Both the position numbers and the translations under genes were made by a program. 64,000 bases of DNA, from the NCBI GenBank assembly GCA_015143295.1, contig CM026556.1, positions 17,422,547 to 17,486,546 of the forward strand, read 5' to 3'. The notes below the pieces were generated by a model. That model did no database searches and was not told where the DNA came from. It was given only the letters and a program-made list of their open reading frames with translations. Of the stretch, positions 22,860-33,075 are shown piece by piece. The stretch is from Tetracentron sinense. Its lineage: Eukaryota; Streptophyta; Magnoliopsida; Trochodendrales; Trochodendraceae. The stretch's first letter is position 1. Each line of letters starts with the position of its first letter.

Positions 22860-23680
22860 AAAACTATTTTTTTAAACATCACTAAACAACTAAGAACTCC
22901 TCCCTCTACTTTATTTTCTTTTTATGTACATAGATATTTTTTTATATGCAGTAATTAATAATTTAATATGCTATTTTCAATCTTGGGTTCCCTTTAGGAG
23001 CCTATAGACCTAGTTTGAGCTTACATATGAGGCTGTAAATTTTTTTGAAAAAATTATATTTTGTTTTGCAATGACCTAAGCGGTTTGATGAAAACCGGTC
23101 ATGCCGGGTCAAGTGGACCTAAATGGTTCATCCTAGGTTAGCCATTTGACCCATAGAGTTCAAACCAATGAGGGGTTCAACTCATGGGTCAATTGGTTTA
23201 ATCGGCCAAGTCGATCCGGTTTTAAAATAGTCTCAAACGATTTATTGGAATTACACATGCTAACCGTGCTAGTGACTATGACTAATATTGCTCTTGACAA
23301 CTCAATAGTAGGGGATATACATAGGGTTGACAAAGGGTCGGCGAGGGCATGGCCTAGGTCTTACCTGGCCTGACCCTCATTTACAGGGTGAAGCCCTAGC
23401 CCTCAAAGGGCCTAGATTGGTGAAGCCCACACCCTACCACCCTCAAGGCTAGGGCCGGGTCAAGGCCGAAAGAACCAATATAATATATATATATATATAT
23501 ACACATATAGGGAAGGGATTCGTAGATATATGAAAAAGAACATATAAGTTCACATATGGTTACAATCAATGAATCTCCTTATCTAACGGCCACAATCATG
23601 TACCCTTTTATATGTACAAGGACATTTAACAAAATTTAGTATTTTTTAAAAAGAATGTCTATCTTAGGTTTCCTAAAGAG
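22860..23680. other. Intergenic stretch, repeat-like
   Basis: No gene was seen. 23080-23230 is rich in ggtcaa, gaccca and ccggt words. 23330-23470 carries inverted ggcctag/ctaggcc and accctca/gaggg words typical of a small fold-back element. A TA microsatellite lies at about 23483-23502. Confidence 0.35.
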
Positions 23681-23682
23681 AG

Positions 23683-23850
23683 AAGAACACGTTCTCCTCT
23701 CTCTGCTCTGGCATTCTCTCTCTCCATCGCCTATCTCCCTCTAGCGGGTGTTTCTTTAGTTGAAGAACATGCTCTCCTCTCTTTCTGCTCCGACATTCTC
23801 TCTTTATCCATTGTCTCTCTCTCTCTATCTCTCTAGTGGGCTTTTCTCTC
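23683..23850. repeat. ~79-bp tandem duplication in CT-rich DNA
   Basis: gaagaaca(c/t)g(t/c)tctcctctc starts at 23683 and 23762, and both copies run through cattctctc and then ctctctagtgggc-like ends. Confidence 0.7.
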
Positions 23851-23904
23851 GTTTAACAATGATTGAGGCGAATTCCGGCGGATTTCAGGCTTCTTCTTTG
23901 GCGA

Positions 23905-24155
23905 ATTTTGGCCAACACACTTCAATACAGAGAGGGAGACACACAGAGAGCTCGTTACTCAGAAAAGAAGAGAGAAGAGACAACAGGAAAGGTCCCGTTC
24001 TCGCCCAAACCAAGGGTTCGTGAGTTTCGATGACCTGCTACTGCCTGTAACCATTTAGGAATCGTGGCAAGGTCAATGGCCAAGATTCTTAGGTACTTAA
24101 ACTTTAGATACCCCCATAGGTATTCAAGTGTCTCTCTTAAATTGATATACGTAAG
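23905..24155. repeat. Dispersed ~250-bp repeat, copy 1
   Basis: Shares order and sequence with 25690-25960: cacttcaatacagagag, aagaagagagaag, gacctgctactgcctgtaac, ggaatcgtgg, then a tt(c/g)aagtgt(c/t)tctc end. Both copies are in the same orientation. The last part resembles a transposon terminus, but no inverted partner was found. Confidence 0.6.
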
Positions 24156-24270
24156 CACTAGTAGACTAAGCTGAAGTGATCATGGAAATAAACAAGTGTC
24201 TCTCTGAACTAATGAATTAAGTTGGAGTGATTCAACTGATCGAAAACGATCCTATATATAAAATGAAGAA

Positions 24271-24310
24271 ATACATTATCATTGGTGGCTTCGTGATAAT
24301 GATAATGTAT
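24271..24310. repeat. Perfect 13-bp inverted repeat (hairpin)
   Basis: atacattatcatt at 24271-24283 is perfectly complementary to aatgataatgtat at 24298-24310, with a 14-bp loop. Confidence 0.8.
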
Positions 24311-24344
24311 TAGAAAGAGAGTAAGAAGAAGAAAAATATTAGTT

Positions 24345-24530
24345 ATAAGGACATTTCACAAGGGTGGGTTTCTTGTGGAACCCATGTGAGCTATCCACAA
24401 AAAAATAAAATAAGGGCATTTGTACGTGTTCTTAAAAATTGTTATATTCTCTGAAATGCCAATGTACATGGGTACGTGGCTGGTTTCCGTGGGTTCTACA
24501 AGAAATCCTTGAGGAATACTACACAAGAGA
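24345..24530. mobile_element. Probable MITE with inverted ends
   Basis: tttcttgtggaacccatg near 24367 pairs with catggg-like ccgtgggttctacaagaaa near 24490-24507. The arms extend outward with aagggtggg against aatccttgagg. The interior is about 100 bp and AT-rich. No clear target duplication was found. Confidence 0.5.
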
Positions 24531-24661
24531 GAAGACTTTTTATTTTTGGTGAGAGATACGCGGTTTGGCCGCAACCCCGATTAGTACGTTAGTATCGATC
24601 TGTTCTAAGTCATGGGCGGGTGGAGATGACAACACTCACACCCTCTTGGGAGTGGAACCCT

Positions 24662-25025
24662 GATCAATGGGGTGGTGACTAGCACACACTACCAATGGGG
24701 CAAGTGATGCTTCCCTATTTATTTATTATAACCCGAATCAAAGGAGTTGTGACTAGCACACACTATCGATGGGGCAAGCGATGCTTCCCTGTTTTTTTAA
24801 TTATAACCCAAATCAATGGAGTGGTGACTAGCACACACTACAGATGGGGCAAGCGATGCTTCCCTATTTTTTTTATTATAACCCGGATCAATTGAGTGGT
24901 GTATCACACACCATCGATGGGCCAAGCGATGCTTCCCTATTTTTTTATTATAACCCGGATCAATGGAGTGGTGACTATCACACACTACCAATGAGGCAAG
25001 CGATGCTTCCCTATTTTTATTATCT
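24662..25025. repeat. Minisatellite, 73-75-bp unit, five copies
   Basis: Units share atcaatggagtggtgacta, gcacacacta, ggggcaagcgatgcttccct and a T-rich spacer ending attataaccc. The word gcgatgcttccct (first copy gtgatgc) falls at about 24704, 24778, 24853, 24926 and 25000. Both strands have small open frames made of the repeat; they are not genes. Confidence 0.95.
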
Positions 25026-25029
25026 TTCA

Positions 25030-25600
25030 AGTCAGCTATGTTGTAATGGACTCTTTTGTTTCTGGTTGTGTAATGTGCTAGCTTCAAAAATTACTTTAAT
25101 ATCATTTTGCTACCCTTTCATCCTCTCGTAAGAAGAAGAAAGGCTCGATCATAGCCTAACTGTATCTACTCTGAAAATCCTGCCTACTGAAAGAGCAATG
25201 AAGACGATGATAGATACTTCCATGTAAGAATAGAAACATAAAGAACTATGAAATCAACATGAATTTTTTTTTTCAATCCTATGGGGTATCTAAGATAAAA
25301 ATAAAAAAGAATCTTCTAAGAGCATTCAAATAATAGATCTTTTGTTCAAAAAATTACAGAAAAATCAGCATAAGATTGAAAGACCAAACAAGAAAGAAAG
25401 ATTGTACCAAGGAAAAAAATAATTTATTTTCACAATCTTGCCATTTCAGTAGAAACCCATAAGAATAGGGCTACAAGAGAGGATTTTGCAAACATACCAA
25501 ATGGGTATAAGAAATCTAAAAAAAAGGCGTTCAAACCATGGAGAGTTCTTAGGCCACCAATGTTGAATTGGAAGACTCTTTGCCGAGAAAGCTTGGGGGC
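25030..25600. other. Intergenic stretch, no gene seen
   Basis: AT-rich with no recognised coding similarity. The short minus-strand frames at 25430-25697 overlap GA-rich repeats and have no supporting motif. Confidence 0.3.
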
Positions 25601-25960
25601 GGAAGGAAGAAAGATAAGTGGAGGGGCACACTTCAAAACAGAGAGAAGAGAGGGCAGTTAAGGGTGGAAGGAAGAAAGATGAGTGAAGGGTAGTCACACT
25701 TCAATACAAAGAAGAGAGAAGAAATCAAGTCACATTTCAATTCAGAGAAGAAGAGAGAAGAAATCATGCTTCCCGCCAAAAAAATCAAGCTTCTCGCTGA
25801 AATGCATTATTCGGGTTCATCGGGTAAGAGTTGTGACCTGCTATTGCCTGTAACCAATGGGGAATCGTGGTTAGATGAACTGTTAGGATTCTAAGGCAAG
25901 CATTTCTGCATTTGGTACCCTAAGAGGCATTGAAGTGTTTCTCCCGTTACATCTGACCAG
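25600..25960. repeat. Dispersed ~250-bp repeat, copy 2, with GA-rich tandem units
   Basis: 25600-25770 has about three units built on ggaaggaagaaagat and cacacttcaa(t/a)ac, with gagagaagag. From 25690 it matches 23905-24155 in the same order, including gacctgctattgcctgtaac and ggaatcgtgg, ending near gaagtgtttctcccgtta. It ends just before the SGR6-like leader. Confidence 0.6.
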
Positions 25961-26024
25961 AGCACGGAATCGAAAATTCAAAAAATAAAAAATCAATCAA
26001 AATACAGATATTTTTTCAAATAAG

Positions 26025-26145
26025 GGCCACGTTTCGTTTCATAAGACAACGGGCAAATACTCGGCTCAGTCGGCTGTCCTTTCTCTCTCTCTCTCTCTCG
26101 TTCTGTTTGGTCTTTCCTCTTCGACCCCTTCGTGAATCTTCGTCC
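26025..26145 (+). promoter_or_regulatory. CT-microsatellite leader of the SGR6-like pseudogene
   Basis: A (CT)n tract at 26080-26100 followed by a pyrimidine-rich stretch leads into the ATG at 26146 (cgtccATGG context). Such CT tracts are common in plant 5' UTRs. This suggests that the original 5' leader was copied with the gene. Confidence 0.5.
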
Positions 26146-26189
26146 ATGGCTTCTTCGAGTTCTGGAAACACCAGGTAACTCCAATTTTC

Positions 26190-26951
26190 TCTGTCGAATT
26201 CTGGCCAAATCAACTCTAATTCCGTTCTTGTGGCCCTCCTCGACTCACATTACACGGAACTCTCAGAGCTCGTCGAGAAAGCTCTGCTTCTGCAAACCCT
26301 AGAAGAGGCTGTCGGAAAGCACAACATCACCATTTCGCTCCCAGAAACGAAGCTCTGGAACGCGATCTTGACCCCGAGTTCAAGCGATTCCTTCTCGAGC
26401 CAGGTAATCTAAGATCTCTCCAGACTCTGTTAATGTTTCATATAATTCCAAATCGAATCGGATCGAACGAGTGGCCGATGACAGACGCCGAGTCAACTCG
26501 GCACAAGACGCTCTCTAACGATCATCTTCACCTGACGTGTAAGGATTCCGATAAGAAAACCGTCGATCTCGCAACAGTCATCCATCCAGACGCGGTCATC
26601 CGACCCAACGGCGTGATTCACAGCATCGAACGACTGTTAGTGCCACGATCCGTGCAAGAGGATTTCAACCGTCGGAGAAATCTCGGATCGATATCTGCCG
26701 TCTTACCAGAAGGAGCACCGGAGGTCGATCCGAGAACGAACCGGCTAAAAAGACCGGTCACTCCGGTTTCCACTGGTTTGCCTCCAGTTCTGCCGATTTT
26801 CGACGCCATGGCTCCTGGACCGTCTCTGGCGCCTGCGCCTGCACCAGGACCTGGTGGACCGCACCACCACTTCGACGGCGAAAGCCAGGTCAAGGACTTC
26901 ATCCAAACCCTCTTGCATTACGGTGGATACAACGAAATGGCCGATACATAA
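26190..26951 (+). pseudogene. Fasciclin-like arabinogalactan protein fragment (FLA15-18 type)
   Basis: Translation follows the FLA15/16/17/18 subgroup of secreted cell-wall glycoproteins: SVLVALLDSHYTELSELVEK, then ALLLQTLEEAV and HNITI. One base is missing near 26335; the shifted frame continues with MFHIIPNRIGS, LSNDHLHLT, GVIHSIERLLVPRSVQEDFN (FAS1 H2-like motif), EGAPEVDPRTNRL and a Pro-rich AP/PA block (APGPSLAPAPAPGPGG) typical of arabinogalactan attachment. It reaches the start of the second FAS1 domain (DFIQTLLHYGGYNEMAD), then hits a stop where the family continues. The signal peptide and most of domain 2 are absent. It sits, same strand, between exons 1 and 2 of the SGR6-like pseudogene. 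No A tail or target duplication is evident, so the mode of insertion is open. Confidence 0.92.
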
Positions 26952-27564
26952 ATCAAACAAAAACTGTTCGTTTCCTCTTCCACTTGTTCTAATTTTCCCT
27001 CTCATCTATGTTTCAGATGCTCGTTTCTTCGCTTGGAGATGAATCCTCAATAGTCAGAGAAGCCTCCATAGCCGCTCTCAAGGATATCGCAATCGCAGGA
27101 ATCCCCTTCTGGTTCTGGATTGTTGCTCCACTGTTTCTCGAGTAATCTTTCCCTGTTTGTTTATTTGGATTCTAAATTAAGGTTCCTTCTCCTTTATCAC
27201 TCCTCTTTCTTCTCTTGGGGCGTAATCGGATTTCGTAAATATTTCAGCGATTCGGAAACATGGCTGGTGAAGTTCACTAAGATCGCTACTTCTGAGATTA
27301 TCTCATCTAAGGTACTTTCCTTACACCTTCGCTAGAACTGCCTCAGGCTAATAGTTTTCTTGTTGTATTTTGGTCGCAGTAATTTAAATTTTAGAGTTTT
27401 TTTAGGGTTTTGCGGTGTAAAATATTAAAAATACCATTCTGAACAGATTTGCAATATTACTAATTAAGGTCGATCAGGACTCTCCTGCAATTAGTGATGA
27501 TTTTCAGGTCTGTTTTGATGACCCAATGGTTATGTGAGATTTTTTTTTTTTTTTAAATTGATTA

Positions 27565-27840
27565 TAGATCGGTTTTAGACGGAGAATGAGAGGGAGGGTA
27601 ATTATGTATTCGAAGCCTGTGTGAATGATTATTTTTTCCCCTTAATTTTGATTTTTTGAATTGAATCTGTTGGGCAAAACCCATGGTTTTGTGATATTTT
27701 TAAAAAATGGTTATTAATCGGTTTTAGATGGAGAATGAGAGGGAGGGTAATTATGTTTTTCGAAGCCTGTGTGAATGATTATTTTGTTCCCTTAATTTTG
27801 ATTTCTGAATTGAATCTGTTGGGCAAAACCCAAATGCATG
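27565..27840. repeat. ~149-bp tandem duplication in SGR6-like intron 3
   Basis: atcggttttaga(c/t)ggagaat starts near 27569 and 27717. Both copies continue through gagagggagggtaattatg, cgaagcctgtgtgaatgatt and ctgttgggcaaaaccca. Confidence 0.9.
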
Positions 27841-28305
27841 TTTCTATTAATGGTTTTTTGAATGGATTTAAATTTTCAAGTTGGAACTTAGCTATGTTTT
27901 TCAATTTTATATTTATGTTCTTCTTTTTCAAATTATGATAAAAAGATAGATGAACTTATATACTATTGTTTCTTCTTTTAATATAGGCTTGAATTGATCT
28001 CTATAGATGTTGACACTATTTGCAAAGTAGGAATGTATGATCATTTGATTTTTCCTCTTCTTTACATAGGAATGCATGATTACAGTTCTTAAAATAATTA
28101 ATTCGCCTTCAGTCCAAACAGAGCATTCATATGAAATATGGGTTACTGACTAACCTATCCATCCTGTCCAAGTTCTGAGCTAACTCAACTCGATGTATAA
28201 TCCAAGTATGGAATATCATGGCTGCTCAAAATGGCCTATCATACTTTTTGTTGTTTGGTATCGTAAATACAGTTAGGCTGTAACCCAGTTAGAGTTGTTA
28301 GTTTT
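27841..28305. other. SGR6-like intron 3, no feature seen
   Basis: AT-rich intronic sequence with no recognised element. Confidence 0.3.
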
Positions 28306-28308
28306 ATT

Positions 28309-28425
28309 AAGCGATTTTTGTTGTTCAATTAGATGACCATAGTTTTTGTAATCCAATCTTGAGCTAACAATCCTATGATAGCCCTTTTCGAACATCCATG
28401 AAATAGAATTTTATTCTATCATTTT
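28309..28425. repeat. Direct repeat of ~110 bp, copy 1
   Basis: gatgaccatagtttttgtaa, ccaatcttgagctaac and cctatgatagcccttttcga are repeated almost exactly at 29398-29510. The two copies lie about 1.09 kb apart in the same orientation inside SGR6-like intron 3. Confidence 0.85.
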
Positions 28426-28482
28426 CACCATTGAGGAGGAGGTATCAGAAAAGATATTGGTTGTTGTATCTCTATCTCCAGA

Positions 28483-28565
28483 ATGAAAGATCCTGTTATG
28501 GGTATAGATAAACTTGCTGCTACATAGAGGAAATCTGCCCATACCCATAAAAGGATCTTTCATTA
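28483..28565. mobile_element. Small fold-back element / MITE
   Basis: aatgaaagatcctgttatgg (then gtat) from 28483 pairs with atacccataaaaggatcttt (then catt) ending near 28563; the arms are about 24 bp and the loop about 33 bp. Confidence 0.65.
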
Positions 28566-28569
28566 TTAT

Positions 28570-29395
28570 CTCTAAATTGGCCATACTGTAAATTACAAAC
28601 TAACCATTTCCTCCTTTTTCTCAACAAATTCTTATTTTGGAAGAACAATTATGGAAAATGAGATGCGAAACTCGGCCCTCTCCCTTTCCCTGGGCTCTAT
28701 ATGAGAAAACTGAACCTCTTGTTTATCTCTCCCTAAGATTTCTTTAGCAAAAATCATCTCATTATAATTTTGTCCTTTTATCAGCCACCTGTGAGTTAGT
28801 GACAATGCAGTCTCTCTCATTTACAATATTCTTGTGGACCTAATTACAAATTTCATATGGACCTAATTGGTGGTTTACCATCAAAACAACTAGTTTACAT
28901 TGGTGGATCTAGGCCCACAACTCACTTAGGAAATTCTTTTTTGTCAAGAATCAAGACAGTTTATTTTCTGGACCAGTTATTAAATTTTCAGTCATTGTTC
29001 GAAAGAATATGATAGATTAGTCCACCTTGTAACGGTCGTCTGATGGCATGTTTCATGATCAAGTAGTTCTCCTTTATGGGACTATTGATTCCATGCATGC
29101 ATCACACAGGTTAATAGTGAAATAATGAGCAATTCATGATTGAGATGATGTGCATGTTTATTGAGAGCCTAAGCAGGAGGTTCACCATCCTTTGAGAACT
29201 TAAGGTGTCTTGAGGTATCAAGGATTAAAATAGTGGATGATACCAAGTATATACATCAACAGCACCAGATGCCAGTGAGAAGTATTCCTGGGAGGCTACT
29301 TAGGACATCTTCAAGGACAACTGTGGCTGTGCATGCTCCACCATCTGCCTCTTAATAGTTTTCTTGTTGAATTACATCTAACGTGCAAGTTTCAG
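28570..29395. other. SGR6-like intron 3, no gene seen
   Basis: No coding similarity was recognised. cctaatt and tttac(a/c)at words recur near 28840-28900. Confidence 0.3.
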
Positions 29396-29397
29396 CA

Positions 29398-29510
29398 TGC
29401 GATTTTTGGAGTTCAATTAGATGACCATAGTTTTTGTAATCCAATCTTGAGCTAACGATCCTATGATAGCCCTTTTCGAACATCCATGAAATACAACTTT
29501 ATTCAATCCT
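29398..29510. repeat. Direct repeat of ~110 bp, copy 2
   Basis: Partner of 28309-28425, with only a few substitutions (for example cgatcctatg for caatcctatg). Confidence 0.85.
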
Positions 29511-29514
29511 TGGG

Positions 29515-29995
29515 GTATCCTTGAAGTAGCTCTTCTTTGACACAGCTCTTCTTTGACATTCCAAATGGGTTATTCTTGTTCACCAATGTTTTCTTCTCGT
29601 AACGAAGTGTCGTCATCTTCGGCATTATCATTGCTACTGCAACTGCCCGGTTTGATGCACTCTTCTTCTTCTTAGCCCTGGAAATGCAAAAAAAAATAAA
29701 ATCAATTAGATAGGTGAAACCCAGATCAATTTTACTTAAATTAGCAACACTCCAAAGGATCACAGGAAAATTTTTAGAGTTAGAGATGATGGAAAACATA
29801 CCAGACAGTAATGGCGGATGTCACAAGATCCTGAGGGGCCTTGAATTTTGTGGGCATAGCACTGTAGGTAAGGAAAAACTTGTGAGAAAGCAGTGGGAGA
29901 TATGAAGAATGAACACAAGTTTTGGATTACTATAAAAGATGGAATGGTGGATTCAAATTTGGCAGAGTAGACGCGTGGGGACTCTTCAAGGCGTT
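29515..29995 (-). pseudogene. Possible exon remnants of an unidentified gene
   Basis: On the minus strand, an exon-like block at about 29813-29885 (AMPTKFKAPQDLVTSAITV) ends at a GT. A second block at about 29515-29680 follows a good acceptor (T-rich tract, then tgcatttccag) and reads AKKKKSASNRAVAVAMIMPK, then LVNKNNPFGMSKKSC. The two blocks could splice in frame. I do not recognise the protein. Lying antisense inside the SGR6-like intron, it may be another gene fragment or chance. Confidence 0.3.
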
Positions 29996-29999
29996 GGCG

Positions 30000-30760
30000 G
30001 CATGGAAACAGAGAGAGAGAATGGATTTGATTTCGTTGGGGTTTTGGCTGAGGGCTGACTCTTAGGGTAGGGTTTCCAATGATAAACAAACACACGCACT
30101 TTCATGCAAGGCCTTAGATCGCAACACCTGTGTTGCAAGTGGCTGATCAGATAAGTATTTGATCCGAAGTGATACATGGCAGCCACAATGAACCCCATTT
30201 TTGTCCCTTTTGATGGTTTTAGATGTGATTATGCACTTCCTGACAAGTCCTAGACGCTTGGACTGCAAGAATACCTATGGGCTTTCTAGTACTGAGACTA
30301 CAAGGCAACTGCTATTTAGTCTGGTTGACTAGAAAGAGACCTGTAATTGGTCATTCATTTTATTTTAGTCGTCTTTGTCGTGTTATTTCTACACATTGCA
30401 TCACATAGACAAGCACATGTAATTTAATAATTACTAGTCGTTGTTTTCATTGCTTTATATTTCCTAGCAAGATAGTTAGAATCATCATCCTTTCCATCCC
30501 TTACTGAGGAAACAACTTCAACGAGTAAGACAACAGACTTCAGCTTTTCTGGATCGTTAGTATAATTTTTCTTTTCTACAATCTCATACAGAAGTTTAAT
30601 ATTGAAAAATCTAAGATATGAATAAATGAGTTACGTGACACAATTGGATTTTAGAATTAAAGGCTGGTAGGTAAGACCAGGCTTCCATTATCTGCCTGAT
30701 GTTGGACAGTAGGTTTACTTTATTGCTTTTTTGAACTTTTTTCTGGAGTTTGAACTGACT
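30000..30760. other. SGR6-like intron 3, no gene seen
   Basis: No recognised element. Minus-strand open frames at 29986-30268 have no family motif. Confidence 0.3.
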
Positions 30761-30762
30761 GT

Positions 30763-31115
30763 TGTTCATTTTGATTTTGTTTATAATCTTTTCCTCACAT
30801 TACCCGTCTCAGTCTCCTGGGGGACAAGGTTAGCAATTGAAAAGTGGAGTAGACAGTTTAGGTCGAGTATTGACCCGCTCACAGGGGGGGGGGGGGTAAG
30901 CTGGCAAGGCTAAGCACAACATAAGGGGCTCGACTTTAAGTCAAGAAGGGCAGGGGAAACGAAACTCTTGTCTTGAGGAAGCGATCCCTAAAGCTTGAGT
31001 GCTGTTCATTTTGATTTTGTTTATAATCTTTTCCTCACATTACCCATCTCAGTCTCCTGGGGGTCAAGGTTAGCAATTGAAAAGTGGAGTAGACAGTTTA
31101 GGACGAGTATTGACC
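30763..31115. repeat. ~110-bp direct duplication separated by a G-run insert
   Basis: gttcattttgattttgttta starts at 30763 and about 31005. Both copies continue through ttcctcacattaccc, cagtctcctggggg and gtggagtagacagtttagg to attgacc. Between them lies about 125 bp with a 13-G run at 30884-30896. Confidence 0.85.
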
Positions 31116-31119
31116 TGGA

Positions 31120-32040
31120 GAGTGGGTGATAGTACAATTGGAGTATCACTACCCAATTTGTGCCGGGCATTTATTTCCATCCAGAATTATATTCTGGTTA
31201 ATGTAATCTGTCACTGGAGAGGAGTTTAAGACTTTATTCACATCATCAAACAATTACAATTTTATGTATTCTTTTGGCTTGACAAATATCTTTTGGTGCT
31301 GAAGTGGGAATGACCTTTTTCTTTCTGTAATGTTCAAGAGTTTTGTTCTGTGCTTTATATCCAATTTTAGTGTAGTGGTACTCAAAACTGGTAATGACCT
31401 TCTTAGGCTACCTCTCAAGTTTAAGTTTAGTTGGTTGTTCACCTGCTGTCTTGGGATGTTTCTATTGGACTTATTATTGGGCTTCTTTCACCTGTAATTT
31501 TTTTTCTTGAATGAGAACTTAAAATATCAGTTAAACTTGGTAATTCTATTTGACTTACATTTTCATATAGTTAATCACCTAGTTGGTATAAGGCTATAAG
31601 ATTCAATGTCGCATGCTTTGACAGAAGATATGGCTATGAATAATATAACTGTGGCATGATTCATATAGAAGACACCGAATAGTTGGGGATAAAGCTCTGA
31701 TGATTATGTGTGCAGTGTGGTAAGTTTGTAATGAATTTTCTTCTAGCCGGAGAACAATGTTGCAATTCTTAGTGCCAAAGTGCAAATTCATGTTACTTCC
31801 TTTTGCCTTTGGTATGCACCTCTGATTCATCTAGTAGGTGTTGGTTTGAATAGTAATTTTTTACATCAGTTCTGTAAAATAACTGACACTGACATAATGC
31901 TAAAGGTGGATGCAAACCTTATTCTATATTAGGGTGAACTTCACCTTTCGTGTATTATCTTATATCCTAATTTATTTTTAATGCTTGGTTAATATATCTG
32001 ATTTTAATATTTATTTATTTTTCTAATTTACCTTTTTGTG
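31120..32040. other. End of SGR6-like intron 3, no gene seen
   Basis: AT-rich; no recognised element before the acceptor at 32041-32043. Confidence 0.3.
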
Positions 32041-32115
32041 TAGGAACTCAATGGCGTTTGGCAAAGGGCTGCAGCAGGTCTACTTGTTTCGATAGGCTCT
32101 CATTTACTTGATCTG

Positions 32116-33075
32116 GTAAGCGTTGTTGATGTAATGGATTTTTTTGTTGGTTGTAGCTATCAACTTGGTTACTTGTTTCAAATTGAGGTGTGGTTTCATA
32201 GTAGGAAATAGTGGTTGTTCTAAATTTGTGTGAACATCAATTGAGCTTACTTAGCCTTTTTTTGGTTGGGGGTTGGGGGGGGGGGGGGGAGGATTTTTCT
32301 TTCATTGATCCAGGCGTATTTGGTTCCTTGAGGATGGTCAACCAACTATGTGTCTTTTGTTTCACTCCATTCCTGCATTTTCCTCTTGGTAATGAGCTTG
32401 TATTGTATCATAATAAATGTAACAAATTGTGCAAAAATTAGGAAGAGAAGGGTTTTCTAATTGAGACATTGTCAGGCTTTGCTTAGGTGATACCTAGGCA
32501 ACCATTCATGCAGTGTAAGGATTTTAGTGAGCTCGATGATTCAAGAGATTGCTTCCTCTGTATGGGTGATTTTTCAGTTATGTTTCAAGAGATTTCTAGG
32601 CCAGTCACTAGATTTTTCAGTAACGTTTCTCCAATTTGTCTAATTTAATATATGCAATTCAGACACAGCTGGTAAACTGGTTATGCATTAAATTATATAC
32701 TAGTTTGGCCATACTTGTAATCTTAGTATCAATGTGCTGGCTTACCTACTTACATTACTTTGATGAAAAGTTTATAAGTTCCACATTTTGTGAATACTTT
32801 TTATTTATAACTTCCAAATTTTGTTAAATATTTTCTTATAATTATAAGTTCCACGTTTTGTGAATACTTTTTATTAATAACTTCCACATTCTGTTAAATA
32901 TTTTCTTATAACTTATTTTAGTTGTTGAATATTTCTTTCTCTTTATGACACTTATTTCAAAGGAAAATTGAATATTTCTTGCCTATGTAATACTCTTGTA
33001 CTTTTCCTTGTTCTTTTCTCGTAGGCAGGTTTTTTGGCTTCTTCTAGTGAAGCTTGCTATATTTTGATTTGGTAG
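32116..33075. other. SGR6-like intron 4 with a 70-bp tandem repeat
   Basis: A 15-G run is at about 32275-32289. ataagttccac(a/g)ttttgtga starts near 32774 and 32844, and the following AT-rich text through ttaaatattttcttata is repeated (period about 70 bp, 32772-32912). Confidence 0.6.

Noticed and set aside
26618..27005. Minus-strand open frames opposite the FLA fragment
   Set aside because: They are antisense shadows of the GC-rich FLA coding stretch.
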